52,218 nt of DNA from an uncultured Holophagaceae bacterium. Lineage in GTDB: Bacteria > Acidobacteriota > Holophagae > Holophagales > Holophagaceae. The DNA lies in the NCBI GenBank assembly GCA_903857495.1, contig CAIOFF010000030.1, positions 1-52,218 of the forward strand. Reading direction: 5' to 3'. The notes under the pieces were generated by a model that ran no database searches, was not told where the DNA came from, and saw only the letters and a program-made list of their open reading frames with translations. The translations under genes were made by a program, and so were the position numbers. Position 1 is the first letter of the stretch. Each line of letters opens with the position of its first letter. Below are positions 26,256 through 35,280 of the stretch, piece after piece.

Positions 26256-26279
26256 CCCATGACCCCTTCGGGAGCCCCG

Positions 26280-27536
26280 ATGTCTGAGACCCCCTACCTG
26301 CCCTGCCCCCACACCCTGCCTGGCGCCAACATCAAGGTGCTCGGCGTGGGCGGCGCTGGCTGCAACGCCATCAACCGCATGATCGACAGCGGCGTCACCG
26401 GCGTGCAGTTCATCGCCATGAACACCGATCAGCAGAGCCTCGCCCAGAGCAAGGCCCACCTGAAGCTGCCCCTGGGTCCCCAGAGCAGCCGGGGCCTCGG
26501 GGCCGGCGGCAACGCCGAGCGCGGCGCTGTGGCTGCAGAAGAGAGCCGCGAGGAAGTGCTGGCTGCCCTCCAGGGCGCCGACATGGTCTTCATCACCGCA
26601 GGCATGGGCGGCGGGACCGGGACCGGCGCGGCCCCTGTGCTGGCCAACTATGCCCGGGAGTTGGGCGCTCTCACCGTGGGCGTCGTCATCACGCCCTTCG
26701 CCTGGGAGGGCCGGAAGAAGGGCGACCTGGCCCTGGACGGCCTGGCCAACCTGCGGGAGACAGCTGACACCGTCATCGTGGTGAGCAACGAGCGCCTCAA
26801 GAGCGTCTGCGACGCCCGCGTCACCATGAAGGAAGCCTTCCGCGTCGCCGACGGCGTGCTGATCCAGGGCGTGCGCGGCATCGCCGACCTGATCCTGAAG
26901 CCCGGCATCATCAACGGTGACTTCGCCGACGTCGAGGCGGTGCTCCGCAACGGCGGGGAGGCCCTCATCGGCACCGGCGCTGGCCGGGGTGAAGAGGCCG
27001 TCATGGACGCCCTGCGCAAGGCCCTGGCCTGCCCCCTGCTGGAGCGCGCCCAGAGCGGTGCCGCCGCCAACGTCATGGTGTCCATCACCGCCGACTGGGA
27101 GGTCATGGAGGCCTCGGCCATCGAGACCGCCATGAACTACCTGCAGGAGCACTACAGCGGCCGGCCTGACATCAAGGCCTGCACTGTCGAAGGCGAGGGG
27201 ATGGAGGACCGCGTCCTGGTCACCGTGCTCGCCAGCGGCTTCGAGGACGACCAGCTCCTCCGGGACCGTCGCACCAGCACCCATCTGGGCGGCACCGCCG
27301 AAGTCCCGGTCCAGACCTACAGTGCGCTGCTGCCCGCGATCTCCCAGCCCCTCCCGCCCAACGCGGAGAGCGGCCGCTTCTACGGTGATGGACCAGCCGG
27401 GGAGCCCCAGGGCCCCACGCCCACCCGACTCATGCCCCAGGCCCCCACCCCCAGCGGCGAGCTGGCCGGCGGCGCCGAGGACCTCCACATCCCCGCCATC
27501 ATCCGCAACCGCCAGGGGCTGCTGCCCTTGGAGTGA
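26280..27536 (+). CDS. ftsZ: Cell division protein FtsZ
   Basis: About 418 residues. Tubulin signature GGGTGTGAAP, nucleotide contacts VGGAGCNAINRM and AMNTDQQSL, and T7 loop region INGDFADVEAVL where FtsZ usually has NLDFADV. A short linker leads to the conserved C-terminal peptide HIPAIIRN that binds FtsA. It polymerises into the division ring with GTP. ATG 26280 is preferred because GGGAG lies just upstream; ATG 26259 would add seven residues. It is cotranscribed with ftsA. Confidence 0.96.
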   Translation: MSETPYLPCPHTLPGANIKVLGVGGAGCNAINRMIDSGVTGVQFIAMNTDQQSLAQSKAHLKLPLGPQSSRGLGAGGNAERGAVAAEESREEVLAALQGADMVFITAGMGGGTGTGAAPVLANYARELGALTVGVVITPFAWEGRKKGDLALDGLANLRETADTVIVVSNERLKSVCDARVTMKEAFRVADGVLIQGVRGIADLILKPGIINGDFADVEAVLRNGGEALIGTGAGRGEEAVMDALRKALACPLLERAQSGAAANVMVSITADWEVMEASAIETAMNYLQEHYSGRPDIKACTVEGEGMEDRVLVTVLASGFEDDQLLRDRRTSTHLGGTAEVPVQTYSALLPAISQPLPPNAESGRFYGDGPAGEPQGPTPTRLMPQAPTPSGELAGGAEDLHIPAIIRNRQGLLPLE

Positions 27537-27577
27537 GGGGATTTTCGTTCAAGAATCCCTGGAAATGAGGCGAATAG

Positions 27578-27612
27578 GGCTCATAATCGGATCAGAGAAT
27601 GAGCCGATTATG
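27578..27612 (+). promoter_or_regulatory. Inverted-repeat operator candidate overlapping the fic promoter and start codon
   Basis: CATAATCGG (27582-27590) and CCGATTATG (27604-27612) are perfect 9-bp arms separated by 13 bases. An overlapping pair GGCTCAT (27578-27584) and ATGAGCC (27599-27605) adds 7 bp. The left arm contains CATAAT, a good -10 sequence, and the right arm ends in the fic ATG. A dimeric repressor bound here would block transcription. Confidence 0.55.
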
Positions 27613-28743
27613 AAACCCCAGTGGATCTGGCAGCACCCCGAATGGCCCCGATTCAAGTGGGACCTGGGGAGCCTTGCTGAGCCTTTGGCGCGGGCCACGG
27701 GGGCGCAGGGACAGCTCCGGATGGTCGGGAAGGTCATGGATAAGAGCCTGACCTGGGAGGCGCTGGCCGAGGTCCTTCAGAATGAAGGGATCAGCACCAG
27801 TGCCATAGAGGGGGAGCAGCTCAATCCGGCCTCTGTCGCAGCTTCTGTGGCGCGGCACTTGAACCTCCCGTGGGATCAGACGAGTCCCCTCTCCCGGGAT
27901 GCGGATGGCCTGGTGGGCGTCCTCTGCGATGCGACCGAACGGCATGCCGAACCCCTCAGTGCCGAGCGTCTTTGCGGGTGGCATAAGGCCCTCTTCCCCG
28001 AGTCAGCCTCCGGGATGGGGCGCCTCGCAACGGGAGTCCTGAGGCCAGGAGAAGTGGTCGTTCAATCCGGCCCGATGGGACGGGAGATGGTCCATTTCGA
28101 GGGTGTCCCCCGGAAGCGTCTGGAGCAGGACCTCAATGCATTCATCGCCTGGTTCAACGAATCCAGGGGCTCCGTCAATGGTCTGGTTCGAGCGGGAATC
28201 GCTCATCTATGGCTGGTGACCCTGCACCCCTTCGAGGACGGGAATGGCCGGCTCGCCCGAGCTGTGACCGACCTAGCCCTGGCCCAGGATGAAGGGCGGG
28301 GCGATTTCCTCTACCGGATGTCTTCCCGCATCAATGCTGTCAAAGGGCAGTATTACTCGGCCCTGCAGGAAGCCCAGGCCTTCGAGGGCGGGCTGGAGGT
28401 CACGCCCTGGTTGCAGTGGTTCCTGACTCAGGTCCCCGAGGCTTGCGAGGTGTCCGCAGGCGCCGTCAAACGGACACTCGCCAAGGTTGCCTTCTGGGCC
28501 CAGCACCGAGAACTCGACATGAACGAGCGCCAGAGAAAGGCGCTCAACCGACTGCTTGATGCAGGGCCAGGCGGGTTTGAGGGCGGGATCAACGCCCGGA
28601 AATACGAGAGCCTTGCCAAGACGACGAAAGCCACGGCCACGAGGGATCTTGCCCATCTGGTCCAGGCCGGGTGTCTCGTCCACATCGGCGGTGGAGGCCG
28701 CAGCACCTCCTACGACATCCCTTGGGAGCAGCTGCTCCAGTAG
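27610..28743 (+). CDS. Fic-domain protein with DUF4172 N-terminus (autoinhibited AMP-transferase)
   Basis: A 377-residue protein. The N-terminus WIWQHPEWPRFKWD is the DUF4172 signature. An inhibitory helix motif T63-SAI-E67-G68, the (S/T)xxxE(G/N) type, marks a class II self-inhibited Fic protein. The active site is HPFEDGNGRLAR (206-217), complete with the catalytic histidine, so it should transfer AMP (or another NMP) to a hydroxyl of a target protein. A winged-helix-like C-terminus (ARKYESLAKTTKATATRDLA) may bind DNA and the inverted repeat at its own start. ATG 27565 would give a longer form. Codon use is less GC3-biased than neighbours. Confidence 0.9.
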   Translation: MKPQWIWQHPEWPRFKWDLGSLAEPLARATGAQGQLRMVGKVMDKSLTWEALAEVLQNEGISTSAIEGEQLNPASVAASVARHLNLPWDQTSPLSRDADGLVGVLCDATERHAEPLSAERLCGWHKALFPESASGMGRLATGVLRPGEVVVQSGPMGREMVHFEGVPRKRLEQDLNAFIAWFNESRGSVNGLVRAGIAHLWLVTLHPFEDGNGRLARAVTDLALAQDEGRGDFLYRMSSRINAVKGQYYSALQEAQAFEGGLEVTPWLQWFLTQVPEACEVSAGAVKRTLAKVAFWAQHRELDMNERQRKALNRLLDAGPGGFEGGINARKYESLAKTTKATATRDLAHLVQAGCLVHIGGGGRSTSYDIPWEQLLQ

Positions 28744-28754
28744 GGAGCTCAAGC

Positions 28755-29087
28755 TCAGCTCAGCCGCAGGAACTTCCCCCGGGCGAGTCCCAGGAGGAAC
28801 TGGGCGGTCCGGAGCTGGGTATCGGCCTCACCGGGGTGGGTGACCTCCATGACCGCCACCACCTGGGCCACGGTCCGGAGCCCGTCGCAGGCCCGCCACA
28901 CGGCGCTGCCGCGGGCATCGAGCCGCACGCGGTAGGCGGGCTTCTTCATCAGCCGCAGCAGCCAGGCCCAGCGCGGCGAGACGATCTTCGGTCGGATCAG
29001 CACCAGGTTGCCCGCCTCGCCCGGCTCCGCCGCCACCGCCGGCGTGGGCACCAGGGCCAGGAAGGCCTCATCAGGAAAAGCGCGCAT
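28755..29087 (-). CDS. PqqD-like (RRE-fold) protein
   Basis: A 110-residue protein whose second half (RVRLDARGSAVWRACDGLRTVAQVV) matches the PqqD pattern: a beta strand, then LD..GS.VW..CDG..TV..I. PqqD-type domains bind leader peptides of ribosomally made, modified peptides and hand them to the enzyme. No radical SAM enzyme or precursor is visible nearby, so it may be an orphan with another role. GGAG precedes the start. It is downstream of the OPT transporter on the same strand, separated by a hairpin. Confidence 0.7.
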   Translation of the reverse strand: MRAFPDEAFLALVPTPAVAAEPGEAGNLVLIRPKIVSPRWAWLLRLMKKPAYRVRLDARGSAVWRACDGLRTVAQVVAVMEVTHPGEADTQLRTAQFLLGLARGKFLRLS

Positions 29088-29121
29088 GGCAGTTGCTCCA
29101 GGGCGGCAGGAAGGGTGTAAG

Positions 29122-29148
29122 CCAAGGCCCGGCTAAGCCGGGCCTTGG
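29122..29148 (-). terminator. Strong hairpin between the OPT gene and the PqqD-like gene
   Basis: CCAAGGCCCGGC-TTA-GCCGGGCCTTGG on the minus strand: a perfect 12-bp stem with a 3-nt loop. No T-run follows, so it may be a partial terminator or an mRNA-stabilising element for the transporter transcript. Confidence 0.6.
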
Positions 29149-29192
29149 CGCGGGGGCCCGGGGGTGTGCGCGCAGCGCGGAACCCCCGGACT

Positions 29193-31328
29193 CTAGAAGT
29201 TGGCGCTCGGTGGCGCGGGCTCGTCGGCGGCGCCGGCGTTGGCCAGGGGCACCCGCACAAGGTAGACGGCGATCCCGGCGAGGATCAGGAGGCTGATCCA
29301 GAAGGCGCCCGGGGCGTTGGTGGGACCCCAGACGAAGCGCGTGAGCTGGAACTTCACCTCGTAGAAGGCGAAGGCGGCGAAGACCAGGCCCACCAGGGCC
29401 TCCCCGGCGATGAGGCCTGCGGCCAGCAGCACGCCGTTGTTCTCGGTGCGCACCTTCTGGGCCTCGTTGAGGCCGCGCTTGGCACCGACCATCTCGACGA
29501 CGCCCTTGATCAGGCCGCCCAGGAAGATGGCGAAGGTCGTCTCCAGGGGCAGATACATGCCCACGGACACCAGCATCGGACTCTTCACCTGCATGAGGAT
29601 GAAGGCGAGACCCATCATCATGCCGACGATGATCAGCGGCCAGGCCATCTTGCCTTCCACGATGCCGCGACTGAGCAGGGCCATGAGGCCCGCCTGGGGC
29701 GCGGCCAGCTGCTTGGAGCCGAAGCCGGCGTCAAGGGACAGCACCGCCTTCTTCTGGTCCGCGGGGAGCTGCTTCACCTGGTCCAGCGTGTAGGTCGCGC
29801 CATCGGGGGCCGTCACCACCTGCACCTGCTGGGCGGTCAGCTCGGCGATGCGCTTGGTGCCCTGGGCGGAGATGTCACCCTCGTGCAGCACCATCAGGGG
29901 AATGAACAGCACGGCGGAAGCCAGGGCCACCCCGAGGAGGTCGCCCATCTCCATGCGCCAGGGCGTGCCGCCCAGGATGTGCCCGGCCTTGAGGTCCTGC
30001 AGCATCTCACCGGCAACGGCCGCGCTCACACAGACCACGGCGGCCACGCCCAGAACGGCGGCCACGCCCTCGCGGCCCTTGACGCCAAGAACCACCATCA
30101 CGAGGGCGGTGATCACCAGGGCCGTCAGGGTCAGGCCGGAGATGGGGTTGTTGCTCGATCCCATGATGCCGACGAGGTAGCCGCTGATGGCCGAGAAGAA
30201 GAAGCCCAGGATCACCACCACCAGGGCCGCCACGAGGGAGACCATGGGGCTCACCTGGAAGATGCGCCAGGTGATGAGGAAGGTCACCAGGGCGGCGAAG
30301 CCCAGGCCGAACATGACGTAGGTGAAGGGCAGGTCCTTATTGACGCGGTCGACCACGTGCTCACCGGAGGCGGCCTTCTTGACGTCCGAGATGGAGCGAC
30401 TGAGGCCCGTGGCCAGGCTCTTGCGCATCTTGAAGAGGGTGAAGCAGGCGCCCATGAGCATGCCGCCGATGGCGATGGGGCGGACGATGAACTTCCAGAC
30501 GGACACCGACAGGGCGATCCAGTCGCCTTCCGCGGCACCCTCGGGGAGGACGCCCGGCGCCAGGAAGTAGGTGATGATCGGCACCAGCAGGCCCCAGGCG
30601 ATGATGCCGCCGGAGAAGTTCAGGGCGCCCAGCTTGGGACCGATGATGTAGCCCACGCCCATGTAGGCGGGGCTGATGCCGGGCGAGCTGAGCAGCATGC
30701 CGCCGCCGACCTTGGCCTTCCAGCCGTGTACGAGGTTGATGGCCGTGGCCTTGAAGCTCACGAAGTGCTCCCAGGTGGTGGCGAAGAGCTGCACCTGCAC
30801 CAGGGCCTGGATCACCGCGCCGAGGCCCATGGCCCCGAACAGGAACTTGGTACCGCTACCACCGCGGGCGCCAGCCTTGTGGATCTCGGCGGCGGCCACA
30901 CTCTCGGGGTAGGGCAGCTCCGCGTCCTCGACCATGACCCGGCGGAGCAGGGCCACGAACATGATGCCGAGCACGCCGCCTGCGAACATGATCAGCGAGC
31001 TGGTGACGTAGTTGCCCATGGTGAAGAACTTCGGCCAGATGCCGCTGATGACGAAGGCGGGAATGGTGAAGATGGCGCCGGCGGCCACGGACTCGCCGAT
31101 GCTGCCCACGGTGCGGGCCATGTTCTCTTCGAGGATCGTGCCCTTCATGAGCTTGATGAGGGCCATGCCGATGACCGCGGCCGGGTAGGTGGCGGCGATG
31201 GTCATGCCCGCCTTCAGGCCCAGGTAGGCATTGGCAGAGCCGAGCACCACGGCCATGACGAGGCCGATGAGCACGGCCCGCAGCGAGAACTCCCGCAGGT
31301 TCTGGTCAGAGGGGACAAAAGGTTGCAT
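29193..31328 (-). CDS. OPT-family oligopeptide/metal-chelate transporter
   Basis: A 711-residue membrane protein with about 15-16 helices. The N-terminal FSLRAVLIGLVMAVVLGSANAYLGLKAGMTIAATYPAAV is typical of bacterial OPT proteins; conserved loops include NPISGLTLTALVITALV and FAGGVLGIMFVALLRR. OPT members take up oligopeptides or metal-peptide chelates by proton symport; the substrate here is unknown. AGGAG lies upstream of the start at 31328. It diverges from the trmH-lnt operon and precedes the PqqD-like gene, which may hint at a peptide-related role. Confidence 0.93.
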   Translation of the reverse strand: MQPFVPSDQNLREFSLRAVLIGLVMAVVLGSANAYLGLKAGMTIAATYPAAVIGMALIKLMKGTILEENMARTVGSIGESVAAGAIFTIPAFVISGIWPKFFTMGNYVTSSLIMFAGGVLGIMFVALLRRVMVEDAELPYPESVAAAEIHKAGARGGSGTKFLFGAMGLGAVIQALVQVQLFATTWEHFVSFKATAINLVHGWKAKVGGGMLLSSPGISPAYMGVGYIIGPKLGALNFSGGIIAWGLLVPIITYFLAPGVLPEGAAEGDWIALSVSVWKFIVRPIAIGGMLMGACFTLFKMRKSLATGLSRSISDVKKAASGEHVVDRVNKDLPFTYVMFGLGFAALVTFLITWRIFQVSPMVSLVAALVVVILGFFFSAISGYLVGIMGSSNNPISGLTLTALVITALVMVVLGVKGREGVAAVLGVAAVVCVSAAVAGEMLQDLKAGHILGGTPWRMEMGDLLGVALASAVLFIPLMVLHEGDISAQGTKRIAELTAQQVQVVTAPDGATYTLDQVKQLPADQKKAVLSLDAGFGSKQLAAPQAGLMALLSRGIVEGKMAWPLIIVGMMMGLAFILMQVKSPMLVSVGMYLPLETTFAIFLGGLIKGVVEMVGAKRGLNEAQKVRTENNGVLLAAGLIAGEALVGLVFAAFAFYEVKFQLTRFVWGPTNAPGAFWISLLILAGIAVYLVRVPLANAGAADEPAPPSANF

Positions 31329-31502
31329 CGGTGCTCCTGGAGGGCGCTTGGGGGAATCGATGAAAAGCTGCGTGGGTCGCCGATAGTCTAAACCGGATCC
31401 CTGCAGGAGCCCACGGCCTGCCGGTTAGGGTGGCAGATCAGCGCAGACCAGTCATGCCCCGGATGCCGGAAACCACGCAACCACGCCCTCCGCCCGAACG
31501 GG

Positions 31503-31508
31503 TACTCT
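31503..31508 (+). promoter_or_regulatory. TANNNT -10-like motif 9 nt before trmH
   Basis: TACTCT, then GAAAGCGCC and ATG 31518, without a Shine-Dalgarno sequence. Candidate promoter of the trmH-lnt-GNAT-maf operon giving a nearly leaderless mRNA. Confidence 0.3.
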
Positions 31509-31517
31509 GAAAGCGCC

Positions 31518-32291
31518 ATGTCGCCCACCCTCACCAGCAAGGCCAACCCGCGCTTCCAGGAGCTCCAGGCCCGCCTCCGGCCCGGCGGCGCCCGGCGGGG
31601 CGCCACCCTGCTGCTGGGGGAGAAGCTCATCGAGACCTGGGCCCAAGCCCGGCAGACCCCCGCCGGGGCGCGGCTCGGGCCCGCCCTCTGGCTGCGGCTG
31701 GAGCAGGCCGCGCCCCATCCCCTGGAGGCGGCCCTGGCCGTGCCCACCCAGGTGCTGGGCGAGGCGCTCATGCGGGAGCTCGCGGACGCCGGCAGCCCCC
31801 CGGAGCACGCCCTCCTGGTCGACCTGGGACCCGAGCCCACGGGCCCGCTGGCGCCTCGGGTCATCGGCGCCTGGGGCATCCAGGATCCCGGCAACCTCGG
31901 GGCGATCCTGCGCAGCGCCGCGGCCTTCGGCTTCCAGGAGGCCCTGCTGGGGCCGGGCTGCGCCGACCCCTTCCACCCCCGAGCCCTGCGGGGCGGCATG
32001 GGCGCGGCCTTCCTGCTGCCCCTGCGCCGGGTGGCCGCGCTGGTCCCCGATCAGGGCCACTGGTTCGCCCTCGACGGGGGACCCGGCGCCCTCCCCCTGG
32101 CCGAGGCGGACCTGGCCGAGCCCCTGCGCCTCTGGGTTGGTAATGAGGGCCATGGCTGGGCGGACGTGGCCCTGCCCGAGGGCGTGCAGCGCCTCGCCAT
32201 CCCCATCCAGGGCCTCGAGAGCCTCAACGCCGCCGTGGCAGCAGGCATCGCCTGCTTCGAGACCGCCCGGCGGGGCGGACCCCGCCCGTGA
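31518..32291 (+). CDS. SPOUT-family RNA 2'-O-methyltransferase (TrmH/SpoU)
   Basis: A 257-residue protein with the three SPOUT motifs: IQDPGNLGAILRSAAAFG (motif 1), LWVGNEGHG (motif 2) and IPIQGLESLNAAVAAGI (motif 3), which form the knotted SAM-binding site. The N-terminal part resembles the substrate-binding domain of TrmH/RlmB-type enzymes. It methylates a ribose 2'-OH in rRNA or tRNA; which RNA is not clear. Its stop overlaps the GTG start of lnt. Confidence 0.9.
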   Translation: MSPTLTSKANPRFQELQARLRPGGARRGATLLLGEKLIETWAQARQTPAGARLGPALWLRLEQAAPHPLEAALAVPTQVLGEALMRELADAGSPPEHALLVDLGPEPTGPLAPRVIGAWGIQDPGNLGAILRSAAAFGFQEALLGPGCADPFHPRALRGGMGAAFLLPLRRVAALVPDQGHWFALDGGPGALPLAEADLAEPLRLWVGNEGHGWADVALPEGVQRLAIPIQGLESLNAAVAAGIACFETARRGGPRP

Positions 32292-33814
32292 AGACGCCCT
32301 GGCTCCTGCGCCCCCTGGAAACCGCCGTGCTGGCATCGCTCTTCGCCCTGGCCTTCCGCTATCCGGGTGCGCTGGGAGGCTGGCTGGAACCCGTCGCGGC
32401 CCTGGCCTTCCCGGTGTTCTTGATGGAAGCCGTCTTCCGGGGCCGACACGCCTTCTGGACCTGGCTCACCCTGCTCGCAGGTCTGCTCATTCTCTACGCC
32501 TGGGTGCCCCAAACGCTGGCTTCGAAGGGAGGCCTGCCCTTTGGGGTGGCCCTGCTGGGGATGGTGCTGCTGAGTCTCTGGGAAGCCACGGGCCTCTGGG
32601 CCGTGATCCTGGGATCCCGCTGGCTGGGCCGCCGGAGCGGCCCCCTGGGCGCCGCCCTGGGCGCTGCCCTGCTCCTGCTGGCCTGGGAGTCCTGGGGCTT
32701 CCACGTTTATCCGTGGACCTGGGGCGCGGCCTTTGGCGCCCTGCCCTGGACTGCCCGCAGTGCCGCCTTCCTGAGCGCGTCCGGCCTGTCGGCCCTGGCC
32801 TGGGGCGCCGGTGCCTGGACGGGCGCGGCCCTGGCGGAAGGCGCCCCCCTCCGGCGCGTCCTGGCGGGCCCAGCCCTGGCGCTGGGCCTGCTGGCGCTGG
32901 GTGGCGGGGCCTGGCTCCTGCTGCCCCGAGGCCCTGTCCGCAGCCTGGATGTGGCGCTGATCCAGCCGAACTACCCCGCGGGCCAGCGCCTGCCGGGCAT
33001 GGAAGCCGACATGTGGCGGCGCAGCGACGCCCTGCTGCGTGCCAGCGGACTGCCGCACAAGGATCGCCCGACCCTGCTGCTCTGGCCCGAGAGCTCGGTC
33101 CTGGGCCGCGATGACCGCCAGCCCGACCCGCGCCTCACTGCCGAGGCCGCCCGCCGCGGCGTGGCCTGGCTCTACGGCACGGAGGGGGGCCTCTTCAACT
33201 TGGTGCGCGGCGAAGCCGCGGGCCAGCCGTCCTTCCTCTTCGCCAAGACCGAACCCATGCCCTTCGGCGAGCGGGTACCCGGACCCGAGCCCTTCCGCCG
33301 CTGGCTGGACCAGCAGCTGGGCTTCGTCTCGCAGGAAGCAGGCGAGCTGCGCGAGGGCTGCGCCTTCCCGGTGCCCGCGCCCAGCGGCCCCCTGCGCGTG
33401 CATCCTCTCCTGTGCAGCGAGGCTCTGCTGCCCGAGCGGACCCGCCGGGGGCTGGCGCTGGGCCAGGCGGAGCTGCTCTCCAACCACACCAACGACGGCT
33501 GGTTCGAGCGCAGCATCGCCACGGACCTGCACGCCGCCCAGATCCGCCTGCGCGCGACCGAGCTGGGCGTGCCCCTGGTGCGCGCCACCCTCACGGGCAA
33601 GTCCGGCCTCTTCCGGGAGGACGGCCGGTTCCAGCTCTGGGGTGACCCCCTCAGCGAAGACGCCCACGCCCTGGAGCTGCAGTGGCGCCCGGTGCATACC
33701 CCGGCCCGCTCGGGCTGGCTGCTGCCCCTCCTGGCCAGCACCCTCGCGCTGGGAATCCTCGCGTTGCGCCTCCTCCCGCGGCTAGGATGGGGAACCTTCT
33801 CTTGGAAACCCTGA
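32288..33814 (+). CDS. lnt: Apolipoprotein N-acyltransferase
   Basis: A 508-residue protein: six or so N-terminal membrane helices (to about 215), a periplasmic nitrilase domain (from VALIQPNYP at 222), and a final helix. The catalytic triad is visible as E268 (WPESS), K320 (FAKTEPMPFGE) and C376 (LLCSEAL). It adds the third acyl chain to lipoproteins in the inner membrane, which fits the Lol genes and predicted lipoproteins elsewhere in the window. The start is GTG 32288, overlapping the trmH stop. Confidence 0.94.
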   Translation: MKTPWLLRPLETAVLASLFALAFRYPGALGGWLEPVAALAFPVFLMEAVFRGRHAFWTWLTLLAGLLILYAWVPQTLASKGGLPFGVALLGMVLLSLWEATGLWAVILGSRWLGRRSGPLGAALGAALLLLAWESWGFHVYPWTWGAAFGALPWTARSAAFLSASGLSALAWGAGAWTGAALAEGAPLRRVLAGPALALGLLALGGGAWLLLPRGPVRSLDVALIQPNYPAGQRLPGMEADMWRRSDALLRASGLPHKDRPTLLLWPESSVLGRDDRQPDPRLTAEAARRGVAWLYGTEGGLFNLVRGEAAGQPSFLFAKTEPMPFGERVPGPEPFRRWLDQQLGFVSQEAGELREGCAFPVPAPSGPLRVHPLLCSEALLPERTRRGLALGQAELLSNHTNDGWFERSIATDLHAAQIRLRATELGVPLVRATLTGKSGLFREDGRFQLWGDPLSEDAHALELQWRPVHTPARSGWLLPLLASTLALGILALRLLPRLGWGTFSWKP

Positions 33815-34310
33815 TGGATCGCGACTTCCTCACACCCGAACCCCTGTCGACCCCTCATGGAACCATCGCGTTCCGGGACGAGACCTGGAGCATCGACCCG
33901 CGGGAGCTCCAGATCTTCTTCCAGGCGGAGGAAGTCTACTGGACCGCCGACCGCACCATCGAGCAGTGGCGACGGCTGCTGGCCTGCTCGCACCTGCTCA
34001 CGGCGCGGCTGGTGCCGGAGGGCAACAAGGGCGGTCGCCTGGTGGGCGTCACGCGGCTCTGGTCGGATCATGCCTACGAAGCCAAGCTCTACGACATGGT
34101 GACGGCCCGGGACATGATGGAGTACGACATCCCCGGACAGATGGTGCAATGGGGCCTGCGACACCCCTGGGTGGGCGAGGTCACCCGCTTCGTCCTCGAG
34201 ACCCGCGACCGCCAGCACTTCTACCCCCGCTTCGGCTTCCGGCTGGGCACCGAGGTCGAGAGCATCCACATGCGCGTGATGACGGCCGATCTCAAGACCC
34301 GGGGTCTGCG

Positions 34311-34314
<4 letters not shown>
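33814..34314 (+). CDS. GNAT-family N-acetyltransferase
   Basis: A 166-residue protein. The middle strand RLVGVTRLWSD and the C-terminal HFYPRFGFRLG (the common YxxxGF end of GNAT folds) support the assignment; the acetyl-CoA loop is atypical. It begins TAD-RTIEQWRRLLACS, as in a small-molecule acetyltransferase subgroup. The substrate is unknown. The start is coupled to the lnt stop (TGATG). An in-frame ATG at 33787 inside lnt is possible but less likely. Confidence 0.75.
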
Positions 34315-34934
<620 letters not shown>

Positions 34935-34942
34935 GCTCCCGC

Positions 34943-35017
34943 GGGCAAGGACGGGTGTCGGGCTGGCCCCTTCCAGCCCAGGGGTTGCCCTGTCCGGACC
35001 CCCGCCGGAGGGACCGG
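34943..35017 (+). other. Two consecutive GC-rich hairpins after maf (possible structured RNA or terminator)
   Basis: Outer stem GGGCAA (34943-34948) with TTGCCC (34985-34990) encloses GGGCTGG-CCCCTT-CCAGCCC (34960-34979). A second hairpin pairs CCGGACCC (34994-35001) with GGGACCGG (35010-35017) with one A-A mismatch. No T-run follows. It may stabilise the maf mRNA 3' end or be a small RNA. Confidence 0.4.
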
Positions 35018-35033
35018 AATCAGGGGACCTATC

Positions 35034-35123
35034 ATGGAGGAAATCGTTCTTTCGGATGAGGGAGATATAGACAACCCCAAAATCGTCTTAAATGCATGGA
35101 AGTGTCTCAGAAAAAATAGTTAA
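35034..35123 (+). CDS. Possible 29-residue peptide upstream of the respiratory operon
   Basis: ATG 35034 to TAA 35121-35123 encodes a 29-residue peptide (MEEIVLSDEGDIDNPKIVLN and nine more residues). AGGGGA lies 7 bases before the ATG. Its codons (ATA, TTA, AGA) are unlike the rest of the window. It may be chance, a leader peptide or a gene remnant. Confidence 0.2.
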   Translation: MEEIVLSDEGDIDNPKIVLNAWKCLRKNS

Positions 35124-35280
35124 ACAATCGTTTCCGCGTGCTCTATCATCGTGACCAACGGCACAACTTACCCAGGTTGTTGTCATCACAGCTCCAACCC
35201 GCTTCCTCTTTAAATTTCATTAATTATTTCTACACATGCGCTTATCGCAATAGTCCTGGCCCGAACACCGGCTCTGACAA
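35034..35280 (+). promoter_or_regulatory. AT-rich regulatory island before the ACIII-caa3 operon
   Basis: Bases 35041-35280 are about 43 % GC, far below the surrounding 68-70 %. ATCGT occurs four times within 110 bp (35043, 35082, 35127, 35148). TTAAAC (35120-35125), an 18-base spacer and TATCAT (35144-35149) make a candidate promoter, which would give a leader of about 190 nt. The rest of the 413-bp gap to actA shows nothing else that I can name. Confidence 0.45.

Noticed and set aside
24591-27488. 965-codon antisense frame opposite ftsQ, ftsA and ftsZ
   Set aside because: It covers three well-recognised genes and shows no domain pattern or ribosome-binding site.
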